Shown in pieces: positions 1 to 13,808 of a DNA stretch of 64,000 nt. The position numbers and the translations under genes were made by a program. The number at the start of each line of letters is the position of its first letter. Within the stretch, counting starts at the first letter, position 1. Source of the DNA: Polytrichum commune (lineage: Eukaryota; Streptophyta; Polytrichopsida; Polytrichales; Polytrichaceae); the NCBI GenBank assembly GCA_950295325.1, contig OX485809.1, positions 3,904,001-3,968,000 on the forward strand, read 5' to 3'. The notes beneath the pieces were generated by a model. The model did not search any database. It saw only the letters and a program-made list of their open reading frames with translations, and was not told the origin of the DNA.

Positions 1-3000
1 ATGGGTTAGCTTGTAAATTGACTATGTGTTGCCCTAAATTTTATTGCCTCAAATTTGTAGCAATTTCTATATTCAAGATTTTATTTTATTTTTTGGTTTT
101 TGGCATTCTCCTTGGAGTTTGTGTCTCTTCGCAGGAAAAATAATCTCCCGATATTACTCCTCCTAAATGGATGCAAACTCTTTTATTTGATTGGTTATAG
201 ATGCCTTGACCTTACATATCGTTTTAGAGGAATCTATGGAACATACCTCAAATTAGTATAGACAGACTAGAAGACTAGAACATGTGACCAGTTGGACTTG
301 GAAATCCTAGAATTTTGACCAATTATGCCCAAACACCTCCCGGGACACTAACACAACCTACACAACATACCGCATCAAGGATGGACATTAGGATTTCGAT
401 TCACAACGCTTACCATGGGGGTTGTGTTAAAACCATGTCTTTCCTAATTCATTGTTCATTTGTTTCAATAGGGTTTCATTATACCAAATTGAGACTCTGA
501 CCCCAATATTGGGGTCAATTCAGCTAAAAGTAAAACAATGAAGGTATACAATGTTCTCTTTATTTATACACCGGTTTCTATAAACACGTGTGTCTTTATT
601 TTTATGTCCGTTCCTAGATCCACACCAAACTAATGATCATACACAACTCAAATAGAGGTGTATGATTAAGATTAGTGGCAATGTTAGACCCACTTACCTT
701 ATTTATTTGACTCTGATCTAAGCAACAATCATCTCTCAAAAATGACTGAAACTTCTAGGCCTCCTTTACTACACTAGAGATTGAGTTGAGAGCTTGATCT
801 TGAAATTTTGGGGGGCCTCATATTTGGAGTTAAAATTCATGGAGGTCCATCCAAAGCTCAAACCGTTGAGAGCTGTACAGTTCCTCTTGAAAGCTCACAA
901 TAGTCTGAGCAATCGTAAAGTTCCCATGACCAAAGTAAGGAATAAAGGGGAGAGGGTAAAAATATAAAGGAGAATTCACAACATGCTAAAGAATACTTTA
1001 AAATAGTCATTAAAAGCAGCTATCAAGGACAAAATGGAAAGTGGAGTACTCAAGTGAACAAGTGTGTGTAAGAGGCTTCTCGCCAATGAGAAGGCTCCTT
1101 CCTTCAACCTCAATCTTCGGGTTCGCCACCTCTCCATTGTAAAGGGGCCATAGTTGTTACAAGTGTTTGAAAGTTTCAAACAAATTGTAATGAAATGGTG
1201 AAGTGTTCCGTGGGGTGGCTTGGTTACTATCATATCAATCACATATTGTGACGAGTGAGTGCCACATGCCCAACAACAAAATGCCATGAAACATGGTCAC
1301 ATTTTCATCCATGATGCACATTAGATGCTGCAAATTCATCTATGCAATATCTCATCATGATCATGGTTTACATCCTTGAATTACATAAGCAACATGATTG
1401 TTTGTTGTTGTTGAATGTGCAACATGTTGGTTGCTAGTTTGTGTGTAAGGTAGCCCAGCAACTACGTGTTGTTTCTAAATCTAAACTAAGATGGAGCATG
1501 TGATCGGCAGTGAGGCCTATGTCCACATCGCTTCCCACCATTCTGACAACGACGGCATGTTGAATTGTCAGTGCAGGGCTTGCTAAGAGGCCATGATAAT
1601 TTCCCTCATAATATTTATGGTTTGTATGATTATGTAAATCATGATCTATGGCTAGGATTCACGTCCACCATGAAGTGGTCATATAAGCCCCCCACTTGCC
1701 CCCCAAATTATGTGGACTATAGAGCCTACAATGGTTGACATATTTTGAGCATATAGTTCAATCTCTTTTAAGTAGATTTTTTTTTGCATCCAATGTTGGA
1801 GCTGCATCTAACATTGTACAACACAGATGTGGGTGTTTGATTAAGAAAGGTAACCAAATTAGGCACATCTACCTTACAACTAGCAGGTTATGAGAGAAAA
1901 ATATATGTTTTAAACCTGCATATATCTTATACATAAAAGTACAGACTTTTGCTATCAACGTTTGGTGTTGTACTAAATAAATGAGACATGTTTAGGGCTA
2001 TTGGCTAGGGGTGCAAGGTGGATATAGTTACGGGGCCAATAATGGGAATGGCCAACAAGAGGGTGGGTAGTGGCCTGTCACGGTTGGCTATGCTAGTGAT
2101 TTTAACTGGAAGCTTCCCAAATTTGGCTCTATGTTAACTATATAATAATGGGATAATACATCAAATGGACAATCAAAATGTATTGACGGGGTGTAATTCA
2201 TGTCCATTCATGTGGTAGTGAAAAGCTTTGTTAACTTTCCATAACAATGGATTGTCATTAAAATGCGTCATCTTCATGCCCCCTTCATGGAGAATTCATA
2301 GGTAACTTCTCATGTAAATATTAAACACAACTAGATTGTGTGGATGTAAAGAAGTTCAAAGTTTCACATATTGGACAAATTCTTCTAGAGAGCTCACCAA
2401 TCCACCTAAGCCAATGTTACAAAGGATACAATCACAAAGGCCAAATTTGGACATATACATGTTTAGTATAATGACAACGTAAATCACAAGTTAACACCTT
2501 GGCCCCACAATCTTGGGAGATCGGAACGACATGATACTCATTCATGTGCTCATTATTCATTTAGGGCATGGGACCCATTTGATTCACCCAATGCAATGGA
2601 ATAAAAATGGTCAACAACCAACCTCCAAACCTCACATTATAATTTAGTTTCCCATTTCCAAGTTGGTTTAATCAAAATACGTGGAATATGGATGGCATAC
2701 TTTGGGAAGGGTGTGGATGAGTGTCCAAGTTCTCTAAGGGTTCTCAATCCCACTTCATTTCATCGTCCTCTCCGAGTTCATAGCTCCACATGGTTATTTT
2801 ACCTCACATGAAGAACTTGACTTGGAAAGTAACAGCCATCGACCCAGATTTGATTATGGGGCAAGCCTTATAGTTGGTAGCTTGCGGCAAAAGATGGCAA
2901 AAAGAGGGTGGAGCTACGCCACCATGACCTTTGGGCAATGAACATGTGCGTCCAAGCTTGCAGTCCCCAAACAAGGTGGTGGCCTATGGGTGGATGTATA

Positions 3001-6000
3001 GTCTATACATAGCCAACTGTGGCGGTGAGAAGAGCAGCGTAGGGAAAGAAAAGTTTGTTGTTGGCGATGAAGATACCACCATCACATAGGAGCGCCTAGT
3101 GGAAGATGGGAGCAGCAAGACACCTTAACTGCGTATGAGAAATTGAGAGCCAATAAAGTTTCATTGGCTAAAGTGGCAATGCAAGCAACGATCCGATATG
3201 TGAGATGGATTCTAGCCTCTTCCTCATATTTGCGTTGTTTGGTGAGTAATTTTTGGTTGTCATGGTTTTTTTTCATGTTGGGTTGTTGCCAGAGGGTACA
3301 AAAATGGTCCTCTTGCTTTAGGGCAAGCAAAATTGCTTGATTGAATTTTGTGCAAGGACAAGAAGATTTTGCCGTTCTAGACGCACCCTCCTAAGGTGTG
3401 TGGGTGTTTATTGGTTTATTTTTCTTTAGGGTTGTTGATAGCTTTGGGTTGTGCATCCCACACTCTTGGCACTTTGTTTACTCGCAAACTCCCAAGAATA
3501 GTGTTATTTATCTCTTCATCTATGAACTTCGCAGCTATCTGATGTTTGTAAATGTTGTATGCATACTACTAAATCTAAGGCCATGTGATGTTGCCATACA
3601 TTTAGTCACCATTCACAATTGGCACTTTTAAGGGTTGTAGATAAGCATTGGATGTGCTCTGGTTACTTGCAAACTCCCAAGGTAAGTGTTTTATATCTTT
3701 ATTCTCTTGACACTTAAGGTCAGTTTGCTGCCACAAAGGGATGTTTTTTTTGTATGATCTCCCCATATGTGATCTACACATCTATATGTAGGTGACCTCG
3801 CTCATTTATTTATTTTTGTTATCCATGTTGGATGCATATTGTTGGCTTTGGTGCTATGTGATCATGACATCCATTTGTGCATATGCATAGGCACATGTGG
3901 AGGATATCAAGGTTGTAAGTCCAGAGGTGTAGACACAAGGACATCAACAATAGAGACTTGCTTGTAGGGCTCACTAGCAAACAAACATCATTTTTGCGTT
4001 AAGCTAATTATACGTGCATGTTAGATAATGGTCATTAGACTTAGAGGCGCATCTTAGTATACTTAGGTAGTTATAAAATAGCCATATTGCACTTGTGCTT
4101 CTTGTGCATTGAATATGCGTCGTTCAAATGTTTTGAAATTAAACAGCAAAGCTGCAATAATTTCCTCATGAGGATTAAATTATGCTAGACAGTTCAGTAT
4201 CCAGACAAGAAAACATAACCGGTTTAGCTCTAAATCCAAAGTTACCCACTAGAAGACTTTCCACAACATTGATTCCCTTGGGCGAATGAATGCAGTCTTC
4301 TGGAGGGTGTGGATGGCTACCATTAAATATTCCATTGTTAGGACTGGGTATGGAATAGGAGCAAGGCACGAACGACATGACAAGGCATGACAAGGCATGT
4401 ATCCATTGGCACAACTGTAGTTGATGCCGATGCAATTGTGGAACCATCTTGGGATGCAACAATTTGATTATCCTTCAGCACAAGCACTCCAACAATACTA
4501 GAGGGCACCTGTACCGTACCCATAGTACCCACTTGGATTTGGATATCCAATGAAACACCCAAATTACAACTATTCGCAATATTATCCAACACATCCTCTT
4601 GCCAACAAACAACAAGGTTTTGTTGGCTAGGCCCCCATGGGACCTTTTGTGGTACATATGCAAACCTAAGAGATACATGGAATGCAACATGCCACCACCG
4701 TGCATGGAAGCACAAAAGGTGCCAAAATGCCAAGCACTAGCAACACTCATACCCCTTCAAAGGACAGTATGCAATTGACGACTAGCAACAAAGGCTATGA
4801 ACGCAATGGCCAAAGAAAGCATGCATTTTGCTGGAGGAATATAAGGGAAAGTTGTCGGAATGTACCCAAAGGCAACACAAAAAGGAGGCATTTGAAGAGG
4901 AGATGAAGACATGCGTGGCGAAAGGCAAGAAGCTACAAGTAGTTTGATGCACTGATAAGGGAAATGTGGATGATTGTGATGTTTATAGGCGACTATTCTT
5001 TTTTGAGTACATGAGGGCCTTTGCAAATATGCATATGGATGTCTCCATTCAAAAAAATGGCAAAACTAAAAACAAAGGATAAGAAAGCAATGAGGCATGA
5101 AGTAAAGAAACGGTGTTGTAATGTAAATATGTACACTGTATAGATGTGTACGTATTTAGAATTGCATTGTGATTTTTGTACCCATAGGTTACTCTTAGTT
5201 ACCTATGCTAAAGAATAGAAATAGATTACCTTTTTGTTTACTCATAGTTTACTCTTGCCTTTTAGTTATCTTGAGTTACTTTGGACCAATAGGTGATTAG
5301 AAGCCATGTGATGGGGATAAGATGGAACTTTGTCTCAGGCATTGAGGGGGGAGAGGCATTGTGAAGAAAAAAGTTGTGGTGTTGTTATGGTATTGAGGAG
5401 GTTGTAGAGAAGAAGGGACTTGATTTGAAGCATGATGTGTGTTGTGTTGAGAAGAATTTGAAATAAAATACGGAGGAGTTGTGATTCAAAAAGTTGTTTC
5501 TTTAAGAGTGATATCACTTGTTTGTTTTGAAGTTAGCAATCGAAATCTGTGCTAGTTTGAGTGGAGGGAGGTTTGTTGGTTCTTAAAAAAGAAGAGCCGA
5601 GGCTTCGACCGACCATAGAAGACAGACAGATTTGAAGATTTGAGAACTTCACAAGACTCAAGAGCGTTGTTTGTTGTGTTTTTTTTTTGTGATTCCAAGC
5701 CGGTTTTGGAGGCTAGTTGCATTTGTATTTTTCATCGTAAATTTGTTGCGGGTTATGTGGGAAACCACAAACCCCCGTTTCATGTTTGTGACAACGAAGT
5801 AGGATTGATGACCCACAAGGTTGTTTCATGTTTGTGACAACGAAGTGGGATTAATGACCCGCAAGGTTGTTTTCTATCGTTCCCATTGGTGAGGCGCGAT
5901 TGCTGGTCACCGTGGGTTTGAAAGTTTAGGAGCCAATCTTTCGGACGTCAGCTCATGTTCTGACGTCCCGTTTTACCCGTCCGAGGCCTGTGGTATCTTA

Positions 6001-6440
6001 CCACCCTACCCTTACCCTTGACCCATATAGAGCCGCAATAGGATAGGTCGACGGGAAAGAGTTTGAAGACTTGAAGAAACTGAAGACCAAGACTCTTGAA
6101 GACTAGAAGATTCGACGGTCCAGTAAACAAGTCCAGTTGCAGCCAAAAGCCCAGTGCATTCCCAAGGCGGAACCCTCTCTACCCGACAACGGTTCGAGTT
6201 TTTAGAGCATGATCTCTCTTCGGCCGGGAGGGCAACTGCACTAAAAGACACCATGAAGAATTGGAGGGGCACAGTGAAGAGGGCATGGTTGTCCGACAAT
6301 GATTAGCCATGCCCTAGAATTGCACCAACCCAATATGAGAGGTAAAATAAGGTGTGGCTAACACCAAAGGCACAAAAAGTGTCACAAGTTAGTGTTCATG
6401 CCCTCTTTTTTTGTTTTGCACAACGGGTTCAATGCCATGG
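1..6440. other. Gene-poor AT-rich DNA, no gene recognised
   Basis: No reading frame here resembles a known protein, and codon-like continuity is lost within about 100 codons on both strands. A short stretch near 228-345 resembles, in inverted orientation, the dispersed repeat also found near 28.3, 38.7 and 53.9 kb. The coding-looking bits near 4.2-5.0 kb are open on both strands and overlap each other, so I do not treat them as genes. Confidence 0.5.
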
Positions 6441-9400
6441 ACAACCCCATAGATGTGGCCTTTGGCCATCACGTCACGTCACAAATGATGTGATCACATC
6501 ACATCACATCATGTGTGGGCATAACACCCAACGGACAATATTGTGATAGTAATTTTATTTACCACAAGGTATTTTCTTTACATTGTTACCAAAAAATTGA
6601 CTGCTACAAAAATAATTGACTCTGCAATCGACTGCTATTATGGCATCCAACTCCATATGTGGGTAGGCATATGGGATATAAAACATGAAATGGAAAAAAA
6701 ATAACAATAGTTTTTTTTTAAGAAAAAATGGTTTTATCACAACAAAGGTAATATTAATATACCAAAATACTACAAACAATTTCATGTCAAATGATACATG
6801 CGTATTAAGTAAATGGAAACCCCATTATAAAACTAGAAAACTTAAACACTCTTAATGCTAGCATTGTTCTCAAATCTCTAGCAGTCCACATAGTGATTAC
6901 ACCTCACATGGTCCATTTGCATCCAATGTCTCACAAAAGCAAAGTCAATGCGGCTCCCCAAGGTATCTTTGCACAAAATTTCTAGATTCATGGTGCAAGA
7001 TTTATAACCCTCCCAAGTATGGAGTTTGGATTCATAAAGTTGTAGTTTAAGTTTGCCGACCATAAAACTCTTATCCTCCTTGGTGTAATATTTAGCCAGA
7101 AATTGATGTCTCCTAATGTGGACCCTAAACCATTTGAGTGCCACCCAAAATTTCTTCTTTTTCAAATTTTATTGGCATCTTCGATTTTCGCATACCACAA
7201 TGATTCATCATTCTCACACATATGCAATGCGCACCTCCAATCACGCACTCCAATCTTTAGGCTTTTGTCTAACTCCCAATCGAGCATAATGTTGTTTATG
7301 AAAAAAAACGTTGTGTTGTACATTACATGCAAGTACAACTATAATTGTGTAATAATTGCAATTCTAACACGATCCATACCAAATTTCATGACAACTTTAC
7401 CCTCGTCTTCTAAAACCAATCAACTTGGTCTCATTGTTGCCATTCAATTGGATCAATTAGCATGATGTTGATATTTGGTCCATGCGTTCTATCTCGGATG
7501 TACATTTCTCATAGAGTTCCCCCGTTCCACCATAATGTGTAGCCCACATTGGTATCATTATTGATTGACCAAAATTTGATGGAGCTAGGATGCAAGTTTT
7601 TTAAAACACATGTCTTGGCACTGGCTTGGATTTGAGTTGCTTGCAAATTGATGGTCTTTGGAGTATTTTGGGCGCATGTGATATATGGAAACAAATGTTC
7701 ATCACCCACAACCTTCACCTTGTTAATCTTTCCGTACCCCCCACTTTTCTCTTGGTAGTGACCACCTCTACGCATTGGTAATTCATAGTAATTGGCATGG
7801 GCAAGATGCCCTTAATCCTTTCTCCAACGTCTATTTCTTCCAATGCATTCCTTTATCAGTTGTCTTGGAAAACCCTTTGGCCTAGAATTCCCACCACGCA
7901 ATCAATGCCCACATTTTCACCGCTTAAGGATCACCACGTCAATTGCTTTAGGGAATGGGAATACATTATCAACCGATTGCTTGAGGTTGAAAACTCCATA
8001 TATGGCCTTATTCATCCAATAATCAAGATATGCAAGATTTCACTCCTCAATAAATTTGGGTTCATCTACTGTGTATTGAATGGCTTCCTTGATTGACTTC
8101 GGCCGGTCGGCCACTTGATCTTTTGGAGGAAACTTAATGAATTTCCACTTGATGTCGTCCTCATTGCGCACACACTAGTCTATGATGGCGTCATGGATTT
8201 TTGTTTGTTATAGCTTCCAGAATTTCACCTTGAGCTTCTCAATTTTAGTGGATGAGCCCTAGGCCTTAGAGGTTCCTCCTTGCCCACATGAGTGGGCATG
8301 AACAATTGGATGCAAAGGCACAATATCTTCTAAACGGTGGATAGTTTGACCCCATAGAATGAATTGATCCCATGTTTGAATGCCTTTACCTTTTATTAGG
8401 CCGTTTGAACACCCTATTGGAATCCTCTAGCTCATCATCTCCCATCATCCAACATTATTTTGCCATCATGCTTAATAATACACTAAACCAATGTTTACAA
8501 ATATAATTCAAACACATTCACAAACATGGCGACATTTACACCTCCATGCCGTAAAAATCCAATCCAAAATTGGCAAGGGTTTGGGCCCGTCACCAATCTT
8601 TAACTCCCCTTGATCCTCTTCAAACATTGGGCAAAGTACACTAGGCATGCTTGGTCCCAATGTCCCACTTTAGGCATGGTGGTTGAAAGTAAGGTCGATG
8701 AGGCACCTTATATAACAGGTTGAGAAAGTCTCACACGCCTTGAGTTTGATTTCTCCGATCTTGATCATTGGAAACGATTGCATCCATTGGTGAAAATGGA
8801 TAAGATATTTCGTCAACTAGAAGGTAATAGTCAACCCAAGCAAAATATTGTTACTTAGAAATTGACTGCTTATTGGGGGCAAGCACATAAAAATGGGCAA
8901 TCTTTGATCCTTGCACTCATACGTTATAAGTGAATTCACCACTTGTTGATACCATGGGAATGTGGGAGGAAACATAGGAGTACAAAAAGGAAACCGCATG
9001 GAACATGGAGCTTTATTCCACTCTATGTCACATAAAATATCCATACATTTATTAGAATCCTACTTGATATGCTTTCTAGACCCAATGGTCCCAAAATTGA
9101 AAGGATCTCAAGTTTATTAATGGCCGTGTGAAGCTGTATAACCAATGGATGATTGTAGTTTGCTAAATCTATGGACGTCATGTGGCCGTGTCAATGGGGC
9201 GCTTTATTGAGGTTGGATTCTATTCAAAGTGTGCATCCTCATGTTCGCGACGTTTGGAAATTGGTTGCGAAGAAATTGATCCACTTGCAGGATATTCTTG
9301 CCTCCACCGTGGACGACTGCCATATTCATCACAAGATCAAAGTGAAAAAAAACAAAGGAAAGCAATAAAAAAACTAAAGGAGAAATGCCTACAAGGAGCG

Positions 9401-9450
9401 ATGGGGAGAACAAAGTCCACGAGATCAAAATTAAGCTAGACGCTCCGGCC
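6440..9450. other. Degenerate, possibly once-coding DNA (unidentified)
   Basis: On the minus strand several stop-interrupted stretches read like protein, for example around 8,900-9,044, 7,800-8,170 and 6,880-7,165, with many tryptophans and a balanced composition. Frames change repeatedly and no catalytic motif is visible. An old transposase or another mobile-element gene is the likeliest source, but the family is not recognised. Near 6,450-6,530 there is a run of TCACATCA-like short repeats that recurs near 14,780-14,815. Confidence 0.25.
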
Positions 9451-11650
9451 TTAGCATCACATGTGATGACTGAAGAAGAGTGTCAAACAACAAAGTGTGA
9501 CCGAAAGAAATTCATGAGGACTTGTGTGTAAAGAACTTTGTCTCATTGCTTTCAAGCTCCCTGGAGCAGTCTAAAATCGCAGACAAAGAGTTGACTTAAT
9601 GGGACATGATGATTTTGGCTATTGAAGGTCGATCTACTTCATTCACTTGATTTAGGAGAGCCCCAAACCCTAGCCACAACTGAGAAATTCATCCTTAGGA
9701 GTGTGAAATCCTATCCACATCACTTTTAGTTGACTAACTCCACCACAAACATAGCTCCCATTAGAGATCATCCAAAGTTAAATGTTTTATCTTGATTTAC
9801 GCCTTGGCTTCCCATGATGATAAAATGTTAGATCTTCTTCCATGATTCCCTCATCAATCTCAGTTGCATTCCTAGTACTCCTTGCATAAAACTAGTGGAT
9901 CAAGCATTTTATTACATAAAATATCAAATTTTGACTATGCAATTTTTAAAATTGAAATTGTAATATATTGGAAATTAATTTATCACGATCTTCATTTATA
10001 TGATACTATAAGGATTTCAAAATGAATGAACAAAAAACATATAACCCACCCTTTGATAGTATCATAAGTAAAATTGCCAAATTTGTGTTTCCTCGGGGGG
10101 GGGGCAGTGTGTTAAAAAGTTAAGGATATAGGTGCGAACAACCACTATTTTATAAGGGGGTATTACTTTCAATTCTCTTCTTTTTTTCACATGCTATCAT
10201 TATGTAAATTTCTACTTTGGGTTAATAGAAAAATGGCTTGCATTACTTATAATTCCAAAATACCTATTATTCCATACCTTATAGTACTTTAAAGATGTCC
10301 AGTGCCATTTTTGATACCCTATATTACTCTTAAGTCCATTTATAATTTTTAGCCCCCATGTTTTTAAAATACCCTATCATTTGTTCGCACGTATATTGCT
10401 ACTCCAACCAATGACTACCCCCCCCCCCGAGTGTGTTTCATGCTAGTGTGTCTTACACTGAAATGCAAGGTTTTGTTGATTTTTTTTCCAACAAATATGT
10501 GCAGACAAGTATGTTCTAGGTCATCATACAAAAATTCTAATATAATATGTTGTTAGGAGATTAGTTATATGTCGTTTTCAATCATTTGCAAATCATGACG
10601 GGTTTGCGTAGGTGGTGAAAAATGCATATAAATATTATAGAACACATGTTTATTCACTTTTCTTTCACTCACCTGATTCCTATATCAGTTGCAATAGGAA
10701 TTATTTTTTTGTTGTTTATTAGATAGAAAATCAAGTGTAAAAAGGGGTCAAAGTACCAATTATTTTGATGGTCACGTGTTAAATGTGAGCCATAGTCTAG
10801 GAGATAGAAAAAAAATAAAAACACAAGAGTTTAATATGAGAACTTGTATCCTTCAGAATTAGAGATTGAACTTCTTTAAAAATGTGGAGAGAGGAGAAAG
10901 AAGGGAGTTTGAGAAAGTGATTGTAAGGACAAGAGTTTTGGGACCAGGGATTGATCCTTCTTTGAAATAAAATTATCTTGGACCATAATCTATTATGACA
11001 ATTTGATTACATGGGAGTGATTCCATTGACCGCTCATAGTCATAATATCAAAACTCTACTTATTTTCGAAGTTACAGTGCGTCAATTGTTTGTGGTAATG
11101 ATAATGCTCCAATTTGTCGAGAAATTGCCATAGCTTGATTTCTTCAAACTAGTGATTGTTTGATTGTATATGCTTGTTGTTTGATTACATAAATGCTTAA
11201 CTTAATGGAAGTGCAAATAAATGTCAGGCTATAGTCTGGTGGGGAGTATGGCATCCTTCAGTGCCTATATACCCACGAATGTACTCTCAGCAAGTGTGAG
11301 TGAATTGTCCAATCTATGTAGAGAGGATAAGGTTTGTGTGCTCCCATAATAAGTTTAGCACATGTTGAACATGCTTATTAATGCAATATAATCTTTTATA
11401 TTCAGTACGGGCAAATGCGTTGGGGCTATGAAAACCCCCTCCTCAATGACACTTAGCATTCCCATCGACTTTATTTGACCTTGACCTTTATTTTTCTTTA
11501 GACATCATTACAAGTGGAGAGAGGTAGTAGACTAAATTGGTATAGGTATGCAAGATGAATGGAAGCCTTGACCGTACATGACCAAGGAGTGGACTCCATC
11601 GTCCATGAAGATGGAGTGCAACTTTTGCAAGTTGGAATTAGTGTATAAAA
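9450..11650. other. AT-rich spacer with poly-G and poly-C runs
   Basis: No gene is visible. The stretch contains a run of ten G at 10,095-10,104 and a run of eleven C at 10,418-10,428, both unusual in DNA this AT-rich. Confidence 0.5.
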
Positions 11651-11699
11651 ATCATTGTATGGTTGTCCATTTGGGATATATAAAAAACACCGGCAAAAT

Positions 11700-13808
11700 G
11701 TGGGGTGGGGAATGACATTGTGTCAACATCAAGGGTTGGTCATCAAAGACTCATTTGCCAAGTGTGGCGGTGTGTGGCTGGAAATTCCGGATTAACTTTT
11801 TGATGATTACATTGAGGACGGGGGAGACAATGTGCTCTGCTCCCAACAACAAGAGGTCATCACGATGTGCACAGTCCAACATGAACGGCAATCAAACTGC
11901 TCCATCATCCCCCTCATTGTCAAGGGCCCAAGAGGTGGTGTACAAGCAAACTTCCTTATCCCAATATGTTCTCAACGTCAAATGGGCCTAAAGAAAGGCA
12001 TGTAAAACTCCAAGAAATGTAAGTTGGATTAAAATTGGTCACAAACCTTCTATGCCGCTGATTTCTCCATTGGTATTGTCCGTCACCGCATTCATCAAGG
12101 CCATGAAGGCATCCAATACCTTGAAAATCACGGAGTCGAAGACAAAATCAACTATCCACAAATATGGTTGCATTATTTGTTTAGACGAATGGGAGAATGT
12201 TGTCTACTAACATTTAGTGAACATCATGCAAATTTGTCCACCGGGTAACATGTTCTTTGGTTTTATCGACACGACCAATATCACAAAGGATGACAACCAC
12301 GTCGCTACCTAGGTCAAATGATATATCGTTGGAGTGGACCCAAAAATGTCTTCCAGGTGTGCATCAACAATATGGCAGCCATGAAAAAGACGGCTAATAT
12401 TTCCAGCCATGAATATGCATATACATATTGGCAAGGATGTGCGACGCATTACTTACCCTTGTTGTTGAAGATTGGAAAAAATAACGATGAACAAAGGACT
12501 CACTAATGTCCTATGATGGTCTGCCTTATTTACTCGCCCATTTACGATTGAAGATACATGAGTCCACAAAATTCGTCATTAACTTCCTAATGATTGATCG
12601 GCTCGTCAAGGTTAGACATGCATTGATACAAATGGCCATACAATCCGATTGAATGGCTTATATGAACAAATTGAGTCAAGAAAATGATGATTGAAGGAGA
12701 AATGCCACCGAGGGGCATGAAATCAAAGCAAATATGAACGACAACAATATTTGGGTTAGTTGTAATAATTGTTGTCACATGTTGGAGGAGGTATTGAAAG
12801 CACTAAGAGTGTTTGATGGCGCAGAACTAGTAATGGGCAAGGCTTGGTTGATGGTGAAGAACTTGGAGAAACATGTGCTTAGCCTTAGAAATCATCATTT
12901 CAACTTACCCCACAAGCTTGTCATGTTGGTCAAAGAAGATATCTATAGCCGGTGGCTATGATGACCATGGACCTCCATCATGCATGCGTAATGTTGAAAC
13001 CTTATTTACTATATGACCTTAGCATCCATGAAGATGCCACGATTAAATCATGATATGTGAGTGTCATGGAGAGGTTGACCACATGCATAAAGGTCAATAC
13101 AGTCATGTACGGTTGTGGTTGAATTTGAAGCATTTAAGGTGCATAGAGGTGCATTTGCCAATATGCCTCTAGCCATGAAGGCCAACATTCTACCCCATGA
13201 GTGGTGGGACCTTGTGGGCAAAGATGACACACACTTGACCCCTTTGATCAAGGGCATATTGGACTAGGCGTTTTCCTCTTCATCATGTGAAAGGAATTGG
13301 AGTGATTGATTATTTGTGCGCAACACAAATTAGGAATTGGTTGAGTTAAGCTAGGGTTGTAAATTCGGTTTACTTTTATATCAATGTACGGTTAGCGCGG
13401 GAGAGGGTGGACCAACACTTGGCCACATAATAGCTAATCAACATGATGTCCAAAAGTCATGACTACTTGGCTGACAAGAGTATAAATGATGACCCACCAT
13501 TGAGACCCGACATAGATTCTTGGAGGCCTTCAGACAACAATAGTGATGACAAGCATGGTGGAAGGAACTTAGGCCTTGACAACCCCAATGATCCGTTTGC
13601 ATTTGACAGTGATGATGCCATGGAAGACAATGAGCTTCACATGTGCTCCAACATTGTCGCTAAGACATTTCTCTCAAATGTGAATGTGCATCCCGCTACG
13701 CCAACAACAATCATACCCAATGTGCCGGTCGATCTTGAACTTGGTGTGCATGAAGATGTTGTAGCCAAACCCACCATGCATGAGGTTGTTGAAGAGGATG
13801 GCAACTAG
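11700..13808 (+). pseudogene. Decayed hAT-superfamily transposase
   Basis: A heavily mutated transposase can be followed on the plus strand. Near 12,330-12,490 the order VFQVCINNMAAMKK then YWQGCATHYLPLLL matches the core hAT/DUF659 pattern of a VVTDNAANMKKAG-like stretch followed by CaaHclnLLL. At 12,570-12,720 a FVINFLMIDRLVK-like stretch matches the following helix. At 12,790-12,960 an ALRVFDGAELVMGKAW-like stretch matches the LR-x-x-D-x-x-x-P-x-M-G region. At 13,190-13,300 the words LPHEWWDLVG and SSSSCERNWSD correspond to the C-terminal hAT dimerisation region. Many stops and frameshifts make it non-functional. An acidic open stretch at 13,443-13,808 is probably the C-terminal tail. Terminal inverted repeats and the 8-bp target duplication expected of hAT were not located. 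Family assignment rests on motif order read by eye. Confidence 0.75.

Noticed and set aside
4175-5026. Overlapping ORFs near 4.2-5.0 kb as a gene
   Set aside because: Open on both strands, overlapping, no motif, no splice logic and no homology recognised.
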